Assembly: GCF_003945765.1 (NCBI RefSeq)
Contig: NZ_CP027712.1
Coordinates: 6,138,001 to 6,202,000, forward strand
Source of the DNA: Pseudomonas chlororaphis subsp. chlororaphis
Lineage (GTDB): Bacteria; Pseudomonadota; Gammaproteobacteria; Pseudomonadales; Pseudomonadaceae
Length of the DNA stretch: 64,000 nucleotides
Reading direction: 5' to 3'
Below the pieces are notes generated by a model. It saw only the letters and a program-made list of their open reading frames with translations. It searched no databases and was not told the origin of the DNA. Shown one piece after another: positions 51,394-62,755 of the stretch. The position numbers and the translations under genes were made by a program. Within the stretch, counting starts at the first letter, position 1, and every line of letters starts with the position of its first letter.

Positions 51394-53358
51394 ATGGCCG
51401 GGCTGATTCCCCAGAGCTTTATTGACGACCTTCTGAACCGCACCGACATCGTCGATGTTGTCAGCTCGCGCCTGCAGATGAAAAAGGCCGGCAAGAACTA
51501 CACCGCCTGCTGCCCGTTCCACAAGGAAAAGACCCCCTCCTTCAGCGTCAGCCCCGACAAGCAGTTTTACTACTGCTTCGGCTGTGGCGCGGGCGGCAAC
51601 GCCCTCGGTTTCATCATGGACCACGACAACCTGGACTTCCCCCAGGCAGTCGAGGAACTGGCCAAAGCCGCCGGCATGGAGATCCCGCGCGAGGAAAGCG
51701 GCCGCTCGCACAAGCCCCGGCAGCCAACCGACTCGCCGCTCTACCCGCTGCTGAGCGCCGCCGCCGATTACTATCGCCAGGCCCTGAAAAGCCATCCGGC
51801 CCGCAAGGCCGCGGTCGACTACCTCAAGGGGCGCGGCCTGACCGGCGAGATCGCCCGCGACTTCGGCCTCGGTTTTGCACCGCCCGGCTGGGACAACCTG
51901 TTCAAGCACCTGAGCAGCGACACCCTGCAGCAGAAAGCCATGATCGACGCCGGCCTGCTGATCGAAAATGCCGAAACCGGCAAACGCTACGATCGCTTTC
52001 GCGACCGGGTGATGTTTCCGATCCGCGACAGCCGCGGCCGGATCATCGCCTTTGGTGGCCGGGTACTGGGCGACGACAAACCGAAGTACCTGAACTCGCC
52101 GGAAACGCCGGTTTTTCACAAGGGGCAGGAGCTTTACGGCCTGTTCGAAGCCCGCAAGAACAACCGCAACCTCGACGAAATCATCGTCGTCGAAGGCTAC
52201 ATGGACGTGATTGCCCTCGCCCAACAAGGCCTGCGTAACGCCGTTGCGACCCTGGGTACCGCCACCAGCGAAGAACACCTCAAGCGCCTGTTCCGTATCG
52301 TGCCCAGCGTCCTGTTCTGTTTCGACGGCGACCAGGCCGGGCGCAAGGCCGCCTGGCGCGCGCTGGAGGCGACCCTGTCCAGCCTGCAGGACGGTCGCCG
52401 GGCGCGTTTTCTGTTTCTTCCCGAAGGGGAAGATCCGGATACCCTGGTCCGCTCCGAAGGCACCGACGCCTTTCGCGCACGCATCAATCAACACGCTCAA
52501 CCGCTGGCCGACTACTTCTTCCAGCAACTGACGGACGAAGCCGATCCACGCTCGCTCGAGGGCAAGGCCCACCTGGCCACCCTGGCTGCACCGTTGATCG
52601 ACAAGGTCCCCGGAGCCAACCTGCGGACCCTGATGCGCCAGCGCCTCAGTGAAATTACCGGCCTCAACAACGAGACCGTCAACCAGTTGGTGCACAGCGC
52701 CCCACAAGAAGCGCCGCCGGCGTACGACGCCGGCATCGATTACGACGCCATGCCGGACTATGCCGACTACCACGAGCCGCAAGAAGCCTATGTGCCGCAG
52801 CAGGAATGGACGCCGAAGAAAAGCGGTGCCGGCGGCAAGAAGTGGGAGAACAAGCCGTGGGACAAAAAGGGCAAGCGTAATGGCGATCGCGATCAACCAC
52901 GTGCCCCGCGCGTTCCGGCCGCCGTCGAACCTCCTACACTGTCAGCCCTTCGAACATTGCTGCATCACCCGCAACTGGCCGAGAAAGTTGAAGACGCCGG
53001 GCATTTCGCCGCCGACGACAACACCAATACCCAGTTGCTGGTCGCCCTGATCGAAGCCGTGCAGAAAAATCCTAAGCTACGCTCTATTCATCAACTGATG
53101 GCGCGTTGGCACGGCACGGAGCAAGGCCGCCTGATCAAGGCGCTGGCAGAAAAGGAATGGTTGATTGAGGGCGATAACCTTGAACAACAGTTTTTCGACA
53201 CCATTAAAAGCTTGTCCGCTCGCCAAAGTGAGCGTGCTTTGGAACAACTTCTCAGGAAATCGCGTCAAAGCGAATTGAGTGGCGAAGAAAAAATTCAGCT
53301 ACTTGAGCTTTTAAAACGCAATGTTCCCGCATCAAACCCGACCTCAACTGGCGCGTGA
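51394..53358 (+). CDS. dnaG: DNA primase
   Basis: Makes RNA primers at the replication fork. The 654-residue enzyme has the CHC2 zinc-binding domain (residues about 35-65, CCPFHKEKTPSF...YYCFGCGAGG), a primase core with TOPRIM motif VVEGYMDVIAL and DGDQAG, a flexible Lys/Asp-rich linker, and the C-terminal DnaB-binding helical domain. ATG 51394 (MAGLIPQSF) is the family start. Confidence 0.97.
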   Translation: MAGLIPQSFIDDLLNRTDIVDVVSSRLQMKKAGKNYTACCPFHKEKTPSFSVSPDKQFYYCFGCGAGGNALGFIMDHDNLDFPQAVEELAKAAGMEIPREESGRSHKPRQPTDSPLYPLLSAAADYYRQALKSHPARKAAVDYLKGRGLTGEIARDFGLGFAPPGWDNLFKHLSSDTLQQKAMIDAGLLIENAETGKRYDRFRDRVMFPIRDSRGRIIAFGGRVLGDDKPKYLNSPETPVFHKGQELYGLFEARKNNRNLDEIIVVEGYMDVIALAQQGLRNAVATLGTATSEEHLKRLFRIVPSVLFCFDGDQAGRKAAWRALEATLSSLQDGRRARFLFLPEGEDPDTLVRSEGTDAFRARINQHAQPLADYFFQQLTDEADPRSLEGKAHLATLAAPLIDKVPGANLRTLMRQRLSEITGLNNETVNQLVHSAPQEAPPAYDAGIDYDAMPDYADYHEPQEAYVPQQEWTPKKSGAGGKKWENKPWDKKGKRNGDRDQPRAPRVPAAVEPPTLSALRTLLHHPQLAEKVEDAGHFAADDNTNTQLLVALIEAVQKNPKLRSIHQLMARWHGTEQGRLIKALAEKEWLIEGDNLEQQFFDTIKSLSARQSERALEQLLRKSRQSELSGEEKIQLLELLKRNVPASNPTSTGA

Positions 53359-53372
53359 GGTCATAGCTCGGG

Positions 53373-53378
53373 TATAAT
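53373..53378 (+). promoter_or_regulatory. Likely rpoD-proximal promoter -10
   Basis: A perfect TATAAT in CTCGGGTATAATCC, 15 bases after the dnaG stop and 48 bases before rpoD. The -35 match is poor, so it may use an extended -10-like context. An internal promoter would let rpoD be expressed independently of dnaG. Confidence 0.5.
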
Positions 53379-53425
53379 CCTCGGCTTGTTTTTTGCCCGC
53401 CAAGACCTTCAGTGGATAGGGTGTT

Positions 53426-55273
<1,848 letters not shown>

Positions 55274-55277
55274 TACC

Positions 55278-55304
55278 AAGACCCCCAGCCCTGCTGGGGG
55301 TCTT
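55278..55304 (+). terminator. Strong terminator after rpoD
   Basis: 12-bp arms AAGACCCCCAGC (55278-55289) and GCTGGGGGTCTT (55293-55304) with a 3-nt loop, followed by GTTTTG. It closes the rpsU-dnaG-rpoD operon. Confidence 0.92.
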
Positions 55305-55394
55305 GTTTTGTGCAGTTTAAAACTCCCCGCGCTTCACTCCCTCCGGATTGCCCGTCTACACTCGAAACATTCCCCGTGTCATAACGAGACCGTT

Positions 55395-58300
55395 ATGCCC
55401 AGACTGCCGACCGTGCTGGTGCTGTCGCTGCTCGCCTGGACCGCAACGGCTGGCGCACTGACGCTCACCGATGAAGAACGTGGCTGGCTTTCCGCCCATC
55501 CGGAATTGCGCCTGGGCGTCGACGCTTCGTGGCCGCCCTTCGAATATCGCGATGAGGAAGGGCGCTACCAGGGCCTGGCGGCGGACTATATCCATCTGAT
55601 CCAGGATCGCCTGGCGATCACGCTCAAGCCGATAGAACCCGCCAGCTGGAGCGAAGTGCTCGAAGCCGCGAAAAAGGGCAAGCTGGACCTGCTGCCAGGC
55701 ATCATGTCGACCCCGGAGCGGCAAAACTATCTGGCCTTCACCCGTCCGTACCTCGACTTCCCCATCGTGATCCTGGCCCATAAAGGCGGCGCGCAACCTC
55801 GCAAGCTCCAGGACCTGTACGGCCTGAAGATCGCCGTCGTGGAGAATTACGCCCCCCATGAACTGCTGCGCACCCACCATCCCGACCTGAACTTGGTCGC
55901 CCTGCCCAATGTGAGTTCGGCCTTGCAAGCGCTGGCCCTCAATCAGGTCGATGCCGTGGTCGGCGACCTGGCTTCCAGTGTCTGGAGCCTGCGGCAGTTG
56001 AAGCTCGACGGGCTCTATGTCAGTGGCGAGACGCCCTACCGCTATCAGCTGGCCATGGGCGTCCCCCGCGACAGCAAGATACTGGTAAGCATTCTCGACA
56101 AGGTGCTGGCTGACATAAGCCCGGCGGAGGTCAACGAGATCCAGCAGCGCTGGGTGGGCAATGTGCTCGACCACCGTTCGTTCTGGTCGGACCTGCTGTT
56201 CTATGGCCTGCCAGGGCTGCTCCTGCTGTTTGCCATTCTGGCGGCAGTGATCCGCATCAATCGCCGGCTGAGCTCCGAGATCGCAAGGCGCGTGGCCCTG
56301 GAACAGGAGCTGCGCAGCAGCGAATACCATTACCGCGGCCTGGTCGAAAGCCTGTCGGCAATCGCCTGGGAAGCGCGTATCAGCGACTTCACCTACAGCT
56401 ACGTGTCGCCCCATGCCGAGCAATTGCTGGGTTATCCCCTTTCGCACTGGCTGATTCCCGGGTTCTGGAGAAACATCATCCACCCCGCCGACCTGACGCG
56501 CGCCCAGCACTTCTGCGACCACGAAGTCCTGGCCGGGCGCGATCACAGCCTGGATTACCGAGTGATCACCGCTGATGGCCGCTGCCTGTGGGTTCGCGAC
56601 ATCGTCAGCCTGATCGAGCATGGGCATGAACCGATCATGCGCGGCTTGATGATCGACATCAGCGAGACAAAACGCACCGAAGAGGCCCTGCAGCTCTCGG
56701 AACAGAAATTCGCCTCGGTCTTCCAACAGTGCCCGGACATCCTGGTCATTGCCCGCCTGTCGGATGGCTGCCTGCTGGAGGTCAACGAAGCGTTCGAGGA
56801 ACAGATCGGCCTGAGTGCCGAGCAAGTCATCGGCCAAACGGCCACCGAGCTGAATATCTGGGGTATTCAGGGCGTCGGCCCTGGGCTGCTGCAACGCTTG
56901 CAGGCCGGCAGTATCCGTAACCTGGAAATGCCCTTTCGGCGCAGCAACGGCCAGCTGTTCACCGGGCTGATCTCCGCCGAACCCTTCGACCTCGACACTA
57001 CGCCCGCCCTGGTCGTGGTGGTTCGCGATATCAGCCAGTTGAAGGAAACCCAACAGCAGCTGCAAACCTCAGAAGAGAAGTTCGCCAAGGCTTTTCACGC
57101 CTCGCCGGACGGCCTGCTGCTAAGCCGCCAGCGCGACGGCTTGCTGATAGAGGTCAACGAAGGTTTCAGTCGTATCACCGGCTTCAATAGCGCCATGTCC
57201 GTCGACCGTTCCACGCTGGAGCTGGGCATCTGGGTCAACCTCAACGAGCGCCGGCAGATGCTCGACCTGATGCAGCGGGATGGCTTCGTGCGCGACTTCA
57301 GCTGCCATATTCGCCGCAATGACGGTCAGATCCGCCTCTGCGAGCTCTCGAGCCGGCCGCTGCCGATCGGCGACGAAGACTGCATGCTGACCATCGCCCG
57401 CGACATCACCGAGCGCCACCTGATGCAGGAGAAGCTGCAACAGGCCGCCACCGTGTTCGAGAGCACCGCTGAAGGCGTACTGATCACCGACACCCAGCAG
57501 CACATCAGCGCGGTCAATCGGGCATTCACCGAAATCACCGGCTACAGCGAAACCGAGGCCCTGGGCCACACTCCGCGCCTGCTGGCTTCCGGCCTGCATG
57601 ACAGCGCCTTTTACGCCGCCATGTGGCACCAACTGACCGCCGAAGGTCATTGGCAAGGGGAAATCTGCAATCGGCGCAAAAATGGCGAGCTGTACCCCAG
57701 CTGGCTGACCATCAGCGCGGTGCGTAACAAAGACCGGTTCATCACCCACTTCGTCGCGGTATTCGCCGATATCTCCAGCCTCAAGCACGCCCAGGCCAAG
57801 CTCGATTACCAGGCGCACCACGATCCGCTGACCGGCCTGCCGAACCGTACCCTGTTCGAAAGCCGCCTGCTGACTGCCCTCAACAACCAGCAGGAGAATG
57901 GTGGACAGGGCGCCGTGCTGTTTCTCGACCTGGACCGCTTCAAGCACATCAACGACAGCCTCGGCCACCCGGTCGGCGACCTGCTGCTCAAGGGCATTGC
58001 CGTGCGCCTGAAAGAACAACTGCGGGATATCGACACCGTGGCCCGCCTGGGTGGCGACGAGTTCATCATCCTGCTACCCGGGCTGCAGCAGCCCAGCGAT
58101 GCCGACCACATCGCCAACAAGCTGCTGAACTGCTTCACCGCGCCGTTCCAGGCCGGCGAGCACGAGTTTTTCATCAGTGCCAGCATCGGTACCAGCCTCT
58201 ACCCCAAGGACGGTTGCGACGTGGCCACCCTGGTCAAGAATGCCGACGCCGCCATGTACCGCTCCAAGGCCAAGGGCCGCAACCGGGTCGAAAGCTATAC

Positions 58301-59138
58301 CCGCGACCTGACCGCCCAGGCCAGCGAGCGCGTGGCCCTGGAACATGAATTGCGGCGGGCCATCGAACGCAACGAGCTGTATCTCTACTACCAACCCAAG
58401 ATCAGGCTGGGCGACCAGGAGCTGGTGGGCGCCGAAGCCCTGATTCGCTGGCATCACCCGACCTTCGGCGATGTCCCGCCCGAACACTTCATCCCCCTGG
58501 CCGAAGAGAACGGCATGATCCTGCAGATCGGCGACTGGGTGCTGGAACACGCCTGCCAACAGCTGCGCAAGTGGAACGAGCGCTACGACAGCTTCGGCCC
58601 GCTCTCGGTCAACCTCGCCGGCGCCCAGTTGCGCCAGCCGAACCTGCTGGGGCGGATTGAACAACTGCTGAAAGACAACCGCCTCAAACCCGGCTTCCTG
58701 CAACTGGAAATTACCGAGAACTTCATCATGAGCCAGGCCGAGGAAGCCCTGGCGGTCCTGCACCAGCTCAAGCGCCTGGGCGTCCAGCTGGCCATCGACG
58801 ATTTCGGTACCGGCTACTCGTCCCTGAGCTACCTCAAGCGCCTGCCGCTGGATTTCCTGAAAATCGATCAATCTTTCGTCCGTGGCCTGCCCGACGACCC
58901 CCACGATGTGGCGATCGTACGGGCCATCATCGCCCTGGGCCGCAGCATGCAATTCACCGTGATCGCCGAAGGCGTGGAAACCCATGACCAGCAGGTATTC
59001 CTCGGGAACGAAGGCTGCGAACAGATCCAGGGCTACGTCATCAGCCTGCCGCTGAGCGCCGACGAATTCGCTGCGACCTTTCTACGCCTTCCCGTTTCGG
59101 ATTTTTCGGATAGCACAGCCGAGAAACCGTCGCTATAA
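55395..59138 (+). CDS. Membrane sensor with SBP_bac_3, PAS, GGDEF and EAL domains
   Basis: A 1247-residue cyclic-di-GMP enzyme. Order: signal peptide (1-23), periplasmic amino-acid-binding-type domain (about 30-255), transmembrane helix near 265-287, four PAS/PAC units (about 305-800), GGDEF at about 885 and EAL at about 1013 (GAEALIRW). Both active-site motifs are intact (GGDEF; EAL plus DDFGTGYSSL), so synthesis, breakdown or both are possible. ATG 55395 starts a good signal peptide. Its ligand domain resembles that of AgtS at 27539. The stop codon lies within the -10 of the downstream tRNA. Confidence 0.93.
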   Translation: MPRLPTVLVLSLLAWTATAGALTLTDEERGWLSAHPELRLGVDASWPPFEYRDEEGRYQGLAADYIHLIQDRLAITLKPIEPASWSEVLEAAKKGKLDLLPGIMSTPERQNYLAFTRPYLDFPIVILAHKGGAQPRKLQDLYGLKIAVVENYAPHELLRTHHPDLNLVALPNVSSALQALALNQVDAVVGDLASSVWSLRQLKLDGLYVSGETPYRYQLAMGVPRDSKILVSILDKVLADISPAEVNEIQQRWVGNVLDHRSFWSDLLFYGLPGLLLLFAILAAVIRINRRLSSEIARRVALEQELRSSEYHYRGLVESLSAIAWEARISDFTYSYVSPHAEQLLGYPLSHWLIPGFWRNIIHPADLTRAQHFCDHEVLAGRDHSLDYRVITADGRCLWVRDIVSLIEHGHEPIMRGLMIDISETKRTEEALQLSEQKFASVFQQCPDILVIARLSDGCLLEVNEAFEEQIGLSAEQVIGQTATELNIWGIQGVGPGLLQRLQAGSIRNLEMPFRRSNGQLFTGLISAEPFDLDTTPALVVVVRDISQLKETQQQLQTSEEKFAKAFHASPDGLLLSRQRDGLLIEVNEGFSRITGFNSAMSVDRSTLELGIWVNLNERRQMLDLMQRDGFVRDFSCHIRRNDGQIRLCELSSRPLPIGDEDCMLTIARDITERHLMQEKLQQAATVFESTAEGVLITDTQQHISAVNRAFTEITGYSETEALGHTPRLLASGLHDSAFYAAMWHQLTAEGHWQGEICNRRKNGELYPSWLTISAVRNKDRFITHFVAVFADISSLKHAQAKLDYQAHHDPLTGLPNRTLFESRLLTALNNQQENGGQGAVLFLDLDRFKHINDSLGHPVGDLLLKGIAVRLKEQLRDIDTVARLGGDEFIILLPGLQQPSDADHIANKLLNCFTAPFQAGEHEFFISASIGTSLYPKDGCDVATLVKNADAAMYRSKAKGRNRVESYTRDLTAQASERVALEHELRRAIERNELYLYYQPKIRLGDQELVGAEALIRWHHPTFGDVPPEHFIPLAEENGMILQIGDWVLEHACQQLRKWNERYDSFGPLSVNLAGAQLRQPNLLGRIEQLLKDNRLKPGFLQLEITENFIMSQAEEALAVLHQLKRLGVQLAIDDFGTGYSSLSYLKRLPLDFLKIDQSFVRGLPDDPHDVAIVRAIIALGRSMQFTVIAEGVETHDQQVFLGNEGCEQIQGYVISLPLSADEFAATFLRLPVSDFSDSTAEKPSL

Positions 59139-59139
59139 T
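59134..59139 (+). promoter_or_regulatory. tRNA promoter -10
   Basis: TATAAT followed by a GC-rich discriminator (CCGCGGCC), 15 bases before the tRNA. It overlaps the stop codon of the GGDEF-EAL gene. No strong -35 is seen. Confidence 0.6.
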
Positions 59140-59153
59140 CCGCGGCCTACTGA

Positions 59154-59230
59154 GGGCCTATAGCTCAGTCGGTTAGAGCAGAGGACTCATAATCCTTTGG
59201 TCCACGGTTCGAGTCCGTGTGGGCCCACCA
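59154..59230 (+). tRNA. tRNA with CAU anticodon, probably Ile2 (lysidine type)
   Basis: A 77-nt cloverleaf with encoded CCA. The acceptor stem GGGCCTA pairs with TGGGCCC; the anticodon loop is CTCATAA. A CAU anticodon fits elongator Met or, after lysidine modification, Ile. The C4-G69 and C5-G68 pairs match E. coli tRNA-Ile2 and TilS recognition rather than elongator Met (which has U4-A69, A5-U68), so Ile2 is favoured. It is not an initiator: position 1-72 is paired. Confidence 0.9.
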
Positions 59231-59236
59231 TCTTTG

Positions 59237-59259
59237 AAAGCCGCGCATTGCGCGGCTTT
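59237..59259 (+). terminator. Hairpin after the CAU tRNA
   Basis: AAAGCCGCGCATTGCGCGGCTTT: arms AAAGCCGCGC and GCGCGGCTTT around an ATT loop, starting 7 bases after the tRNA. There is only a short T-run. Confidence 0.65.
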
Positions 59260-59502
59260 CGCGTATTCAACGCGCTGCAAATCCCTCCATTCGGCCGCCA
59301 GGCCAGCAAAACGCCCGATCGTTTTTTCCAAGAAATCAGCCCTACCGCACAACTATTAAAAACCGCGGCGGTCATAACCGTTCGGAAGTCGTGCATGGCC
59401 TTTGTTTGGTCCTAGACTGCACTTCTATCAATGGGGGAGAGCCTGTCCTTTCCCCGGCGTGATGCACCACTTAAGCCACCCCATAATAATCAGAGTGGCC
59501 TG

Positions 59503-60306
59503 ATGATTCGGACACAACACATGGAAGTAGTATCTACGGCGCCTTCGCCTGGCCGGGCAACGGGGTTTGCACGTTGCCGAAATATTCAGCAAGGCCCTGT
59601 TTTCATCATTGCATCCGGTAGTTCGGCAAAGGACTTCCCTATCGAAGCCTTCTCGAACATCCCGATGATCACCATGAACGGGGCCATCTCGATGTTCCGC
59701 GGGACCGGCATACAGCCCTTTTTTTATGCCTGCACCGACACCAGCTTCTCCCTCCAGCAACCCGAGCTCTTCACCCAGGCAATGGCTGTCAGTCAGCGCG
59801 TGGCGCTCTGGGAAGAACATGCCCGCACGATTCCAATCCAGCCTCGCGGCGAGCTGTTTCTGCTGAAGAAGGCGCCACGACAGACCTGGATGCAGCGATT
59901 ACTCAGGAGCAACCGCGATCTGGTTCGCCCTCCCCTGCTCTGGGGCAACAGGAGCCGGACCATCGGTTTCAGCAAGAACCTTGAACTGGGTTTCTTCGAC
60001 GCCCGCACGGTGGCTTATCTGGCGCTGCAACTCGCCTATCACGCCGGCTTCAATACGGCGATCCTGGTGGGCGTCGACCTGAATCCTGCCCAAGGGCGTT
60101 TTTATGAAACGCCAGATACCTTCAAGTCGCCCTGCGGCTTGGACCAGCACCTGCAATCACGGATCCTGCCGTCCTTGAAGCTGATGTCGGACAAGGTCAT
60201 GGGCAAGGATTTCTCGGTCTACAACCTGTCCCCCACGTCGAGCATCCCTACTTCGATCATTCCCAAGATCAGTCTCGACGAACTCGACAAGCTGGTTAAT
60301 CGCTGA
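59503..60306 (+). CDS. DUF115/WaaZ-like LPS-core-type protein
   Basis: A 267-residue protein of uncertain role. The segment GPVFIIASGSSAKDFPIEAF followed by IPMITMNGAISMF resembles the nucleotide-sugar-type Rossmann start of DUF115/MAF-like and WaaZ (Kdo/LPS core) proteins, and HAGFNTAILVGVDL a second strand. This is motif-level similarity only. Start ATG 59503 has AGAGTGG upstream; 59431 and 59521 are alternatives. It stands alone between the tRNA and gcd, convergent with gcd, and its codon choice looks slightly less GC-biased. Confidence 0.6.
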   Translation: MIRTQHMEVVSTAPSPGRATGFARCRNIQQGPVFIIASGSSAKDFPIEAFSNIPMITMNGAISMFRGTGIQPFFYACTDTSFSLQQPELFTQAMAVSQRVALWEEHARTIPIQPRGELFLLKKAPRQTWMQRLLRSNRDLVRPPLLWGNRSRTIGFSKNLELGFFDARTVAYLALQLAYHAGFNTAILVGVDLNPAQGRFYETPDTFKSPCGLDQHLQSRILPSLKLMSDKVMGKDFSVYNLSPTSSIPTSIIPKISLDELDKLVNR

Positions 60307-60342
60307 GCATTCCATGCTCGGACGGATTGTATTCGCCCACAA

Positions 60343-60367
60343 AAAAACCGCGCCTTGCGCGGTTTTT
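60343..60367. terminator. Bidirectional terminator between DUF115-like gene and gcd
   Basis: 11-bp arms AAAAACCGCGC (60343-60353) and GCGCGGTTTTT (60357-60367), loop CTT, with A- and T-runs either side. Confidence 0.92.
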
Positions 60368-60388
60368 CTGTAAGGCCAGGATCAGCCG

Positions 60389-62755
60389 TTATTCGGGCAA
60401 TGCATAAGCGATCACATAGTCCCCACGGTCCGGCGACTGACGCGCGCCGCCCGCGGTCAGCAGGATGTACTGCCGGCCGGTCTTGGGCGAAACGTAGGTC
60501 ATCGGCCCCGACTGGCTGCCCACCGGCAGGCGGGCTTTCCAGATTTCGTTGCCGTTGCCGGTATCGAAGGCGCGCAGGTAGAAATCCTGGGTGCCGGCGA
60601 AGAACAACAGGCCGGACTGGGTCGCCAGGGATGCACCCAGGGTCGGCATGCCGATCGGGATTGGCATGTGCATGCGAATACCCAGGGGACCGGTGTCTTG
60701 CACGGTACCGACCGGCACCTGCCACACCAACTTCCTGGTTTTCAGGTCGATGGCCGACAGGGTGCCGAACGGTGGCTTCTGGCACGGAATACCGGCAGGC
60801 GAGAGGAAACGCTGGCGCATCGCCCCAAACGGCGTGCCGTCCTGGGGTACTACGCCCATTTCGATACCGCTGGCCCCGGCCGCGATCTGCGCCCGCGGGA
60901 TCATGTAGTTGGCCAGGCCCAGGCGCATGTCGTTGACGAACATATAGTTGCTGTTCGGGTCCACCGACACGCTGCCCCAGTTCATGCCGCCCAGGGAGCC
61001 CGGGAACTGCAAGGCATGATCCAGGCCCGGCGGGGTGTAGACACCTTCATGGCGCATGCCCTTGAACTGGATACGGCACATCAACTGGTCAAATGGCGTG
61101 GCACCCCACATGTCCGACTCGGTCAGGGTCTGGTTGCCGATCGACGGCATCTCCACCGAGAACGGCTGGGTTGGCGAGTAGCGTTCGCCCGGCATATTGC
61201 CCTGCGGCACCGGACGCTCTTCCACCCGGGCGATAGGCACGCCGGTTTCGCGGTTGAGCAGGAAGATCTCACCCTGCTTGGTGACCTGCGCCAGCGCCGG
61301 CTGCACCCCGCCCTTGTCGTCCGGCACGTCGTACAGCAGCGGCTGCGCCGGCAGGTCGAAGTCCCACAGGTCATGGTGAGTGGTCTGGAAGTGCCAGCGC
61401 ACCTGACCGGTCTTCACGTCCAGGGCGACGATGGACGAACTCCACTTGTCGTCGAACTCCGTGCGCTGGCCGGCGAAGAAGTCTGGCGTGGCGTTGCCGG
61501 TCGGCAGGTAGACCAGACCGAGCTTGGCATCATAGGACATGGCCGACCAGACGTTCGGCGTACCGCGGGTGTAGGTCTCGCCTGCCGGCGGACGCTTGGT
61601 GGTGTTCGGGTTGCCCGGATCCCAGGCCCAGACCAGTTCGCCGCTGCGCACGTCAAAGGCGCGGACCACGCCCGGCGGCTCGCCGATGGAATAGTTGTCC
61701 GCCACCCGGCCGCCGACGATGACCACATTGCCGGCCACCAGCGGGGTCGAAGTCTGCTGGTAGTAGCCAGGCTTCACTTCGCCCATGTCGGTTTTCAGGT
61801 CGACCGTGCCTTTGTCGCCAAAGTCTTCGCACGGCTTGCCGGTTTGCGCGTTGATCGCGATCAGGCGCGCATCGCCGGTCGGCAGGAACAAACGCTTGGT
61901 GCAGGTGGCCGGAGCGACCGAGGGTTCAGCAGCAGGCTCGACGGAAGCATCGAAATAACCCAGGCCACGGCACCGCTGCCAGTTAGGCGCCGAGCCTTGC
62001 GGATCGAACTTCCAGCGTTCGGCGCCGGTGTCGGCGTCCAGGGCGAACACCTTGCCGTAGGCGGTGCAGGTATAGACCGTGTCACCGATCTGCAGCGGTG
62101 TGTTCTGGTCTTCGGCGCCCGCGCCGGTGCTTTGCGGAATATCGCCGGTGCGAAAAGTCCAGGCCACCTGCAACTGGTCGATGTTGCCCTTGTTGATCTG
62201 GTCCAGCGCGGCAAAACGATTGCCGGCGGTGGTGTTGCCCCAATGGGCCCAGTCTTTCTGCTCGGTACCTGGAGCCACAGGCTTGATCGCCGGCTCGCTG
62301 CTGGCCTTGACCACGTGGGTCGGCACAAACATGTAGGCCAGGGTCGCCACGACACCAATGCCCAGCACGCCGGCCAGGCCATAAGCGCCACGCCCGGCGG
62401 TCGCGCCCGAAGCACGCACCAGGGTCGGGTAGATCAGCGCCACCACCAGGCCGATAACGGCGAAGGTCAGCACCCGCGAAACCAGCGGCCAGTACTCCAG
62501 CCCGGCATCCCAGACCGCCCAGATCGCCGTGAGCACCAGCGCCCCCCCATACAGCCAGGCGCCAAGCGGGTTACGCCGGGCGATCAGCAGCCCGGAAACG
62601 ATCATCGCCAGGCCCATCAGCAGGAAGAACCAGCTGCCGCCCAGACTGACCAGGTACCCGCCCCCGCCGGCCAGCCCCAGGCCGATCAATGTGATCAGCA
62701 AACCCAGCGCCCCCAGCAGCCATTTGCTGCCGGTGGCAGCCCCAGAATTATTCAT
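60389..62755 (-). CDS. gcd: Membrane-bound PQQ-dependent glucose dehydrogenase
   Basis: Oxidises glucose to gluconate in the periplasm and passes electrons to ubiquinone; a main route of glucose use and phosphate solubilisation in pseudomonads. The 788-residue protein has five N-terminal transmembrane helices (residues about 10-145) and a PQQ beta-propeller with DWAHWGNTTAGNRFAALDQIN, TCTAYGKVFALDADTGAERW and WHFQTTHHDLWDFDLPAQP. Start ATG 62755 has GGGAG upstream; an ATG at 62773 is possible. PQQ synthesis genes are not in the window. Confidence 0.95.
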   Translation of the reverse strand: MNNSGAATGSKWLLGALGLLITLIGLGLAGGGGYLVSLGGSWFFLLMGLAMIVSGLLIARRNPLGAWLYGGALVLTAIWAVWDAGLEYWPLVSRVLTFAVIGLVVALIYPTLVRASGATAGRGAYGLAGVLGIGVVATLAYMFVPTHVVKASSEPAIKPVAPGTEQKDWAHWGNTTAGNRFAALDQINKGNIDQLQVAWTFRTGDIPQSTGAGAEDQNTPLQIGDTVYTCTAYGKVFALDADTGAERWKFDPQGSAPNWQRCRGLGYFDASVEPAAEPSVAPATCTKRLFLPTGDARLIAINAQTGKPCEDFGDKGTVDLKTDMGEVKPGYYQQTSTPLVAGNVVIVGGRVADNYSIGEPPGVVRAFDVRSGELVWAWDPGNPNTTKRPPAGETYTRGTPNVWSAMSYDAKLGLVYLPTGNATPDFFAGQRTEFDDKWSSSIVALDVKTGQVRWHFQTTHHDLWDFDLPAQPLLYDVPDDKGGVQPALAQVTKQGEIFLLNRETGVPIARVEERPVPQGNMPGERYSPTQPFSVEMPSIGNQTLTESDMWGATPFDQLMCRIQFKGMRHEGVYTPPGLDHALQFPGSLGGMNWGSVSVDPNSNYMFVNDMRLGLANYMIPRAQIAAGASGIEMGVVPQDGTPFGAMRQRFLSPAGIPCQKPPFGTLSAIDLKTRKLVWQVPVGTVQDTGPLGIRMHMPIPIGMPTLGASLATQSGLLFFAGTQDFYLRAFDTGNGNEIWKARLPVGSQSGPMTYVSPKTGRQYILLTAGGARQSPDRGDYVIAYALPE

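Noticed and set aside
51179..51406. 75-codon open frame in the rpsU-dnaG spacer
   Set aside because: No Shine-Dalgarno site, no recognisable sequence, and it runs into dnaG in another frame.
59154..60306. tRNA-anchored genomic island
   Set aside because: No integrase, no repeat of the tRNA 3' end downstream, and only one gene before core gene gcd.
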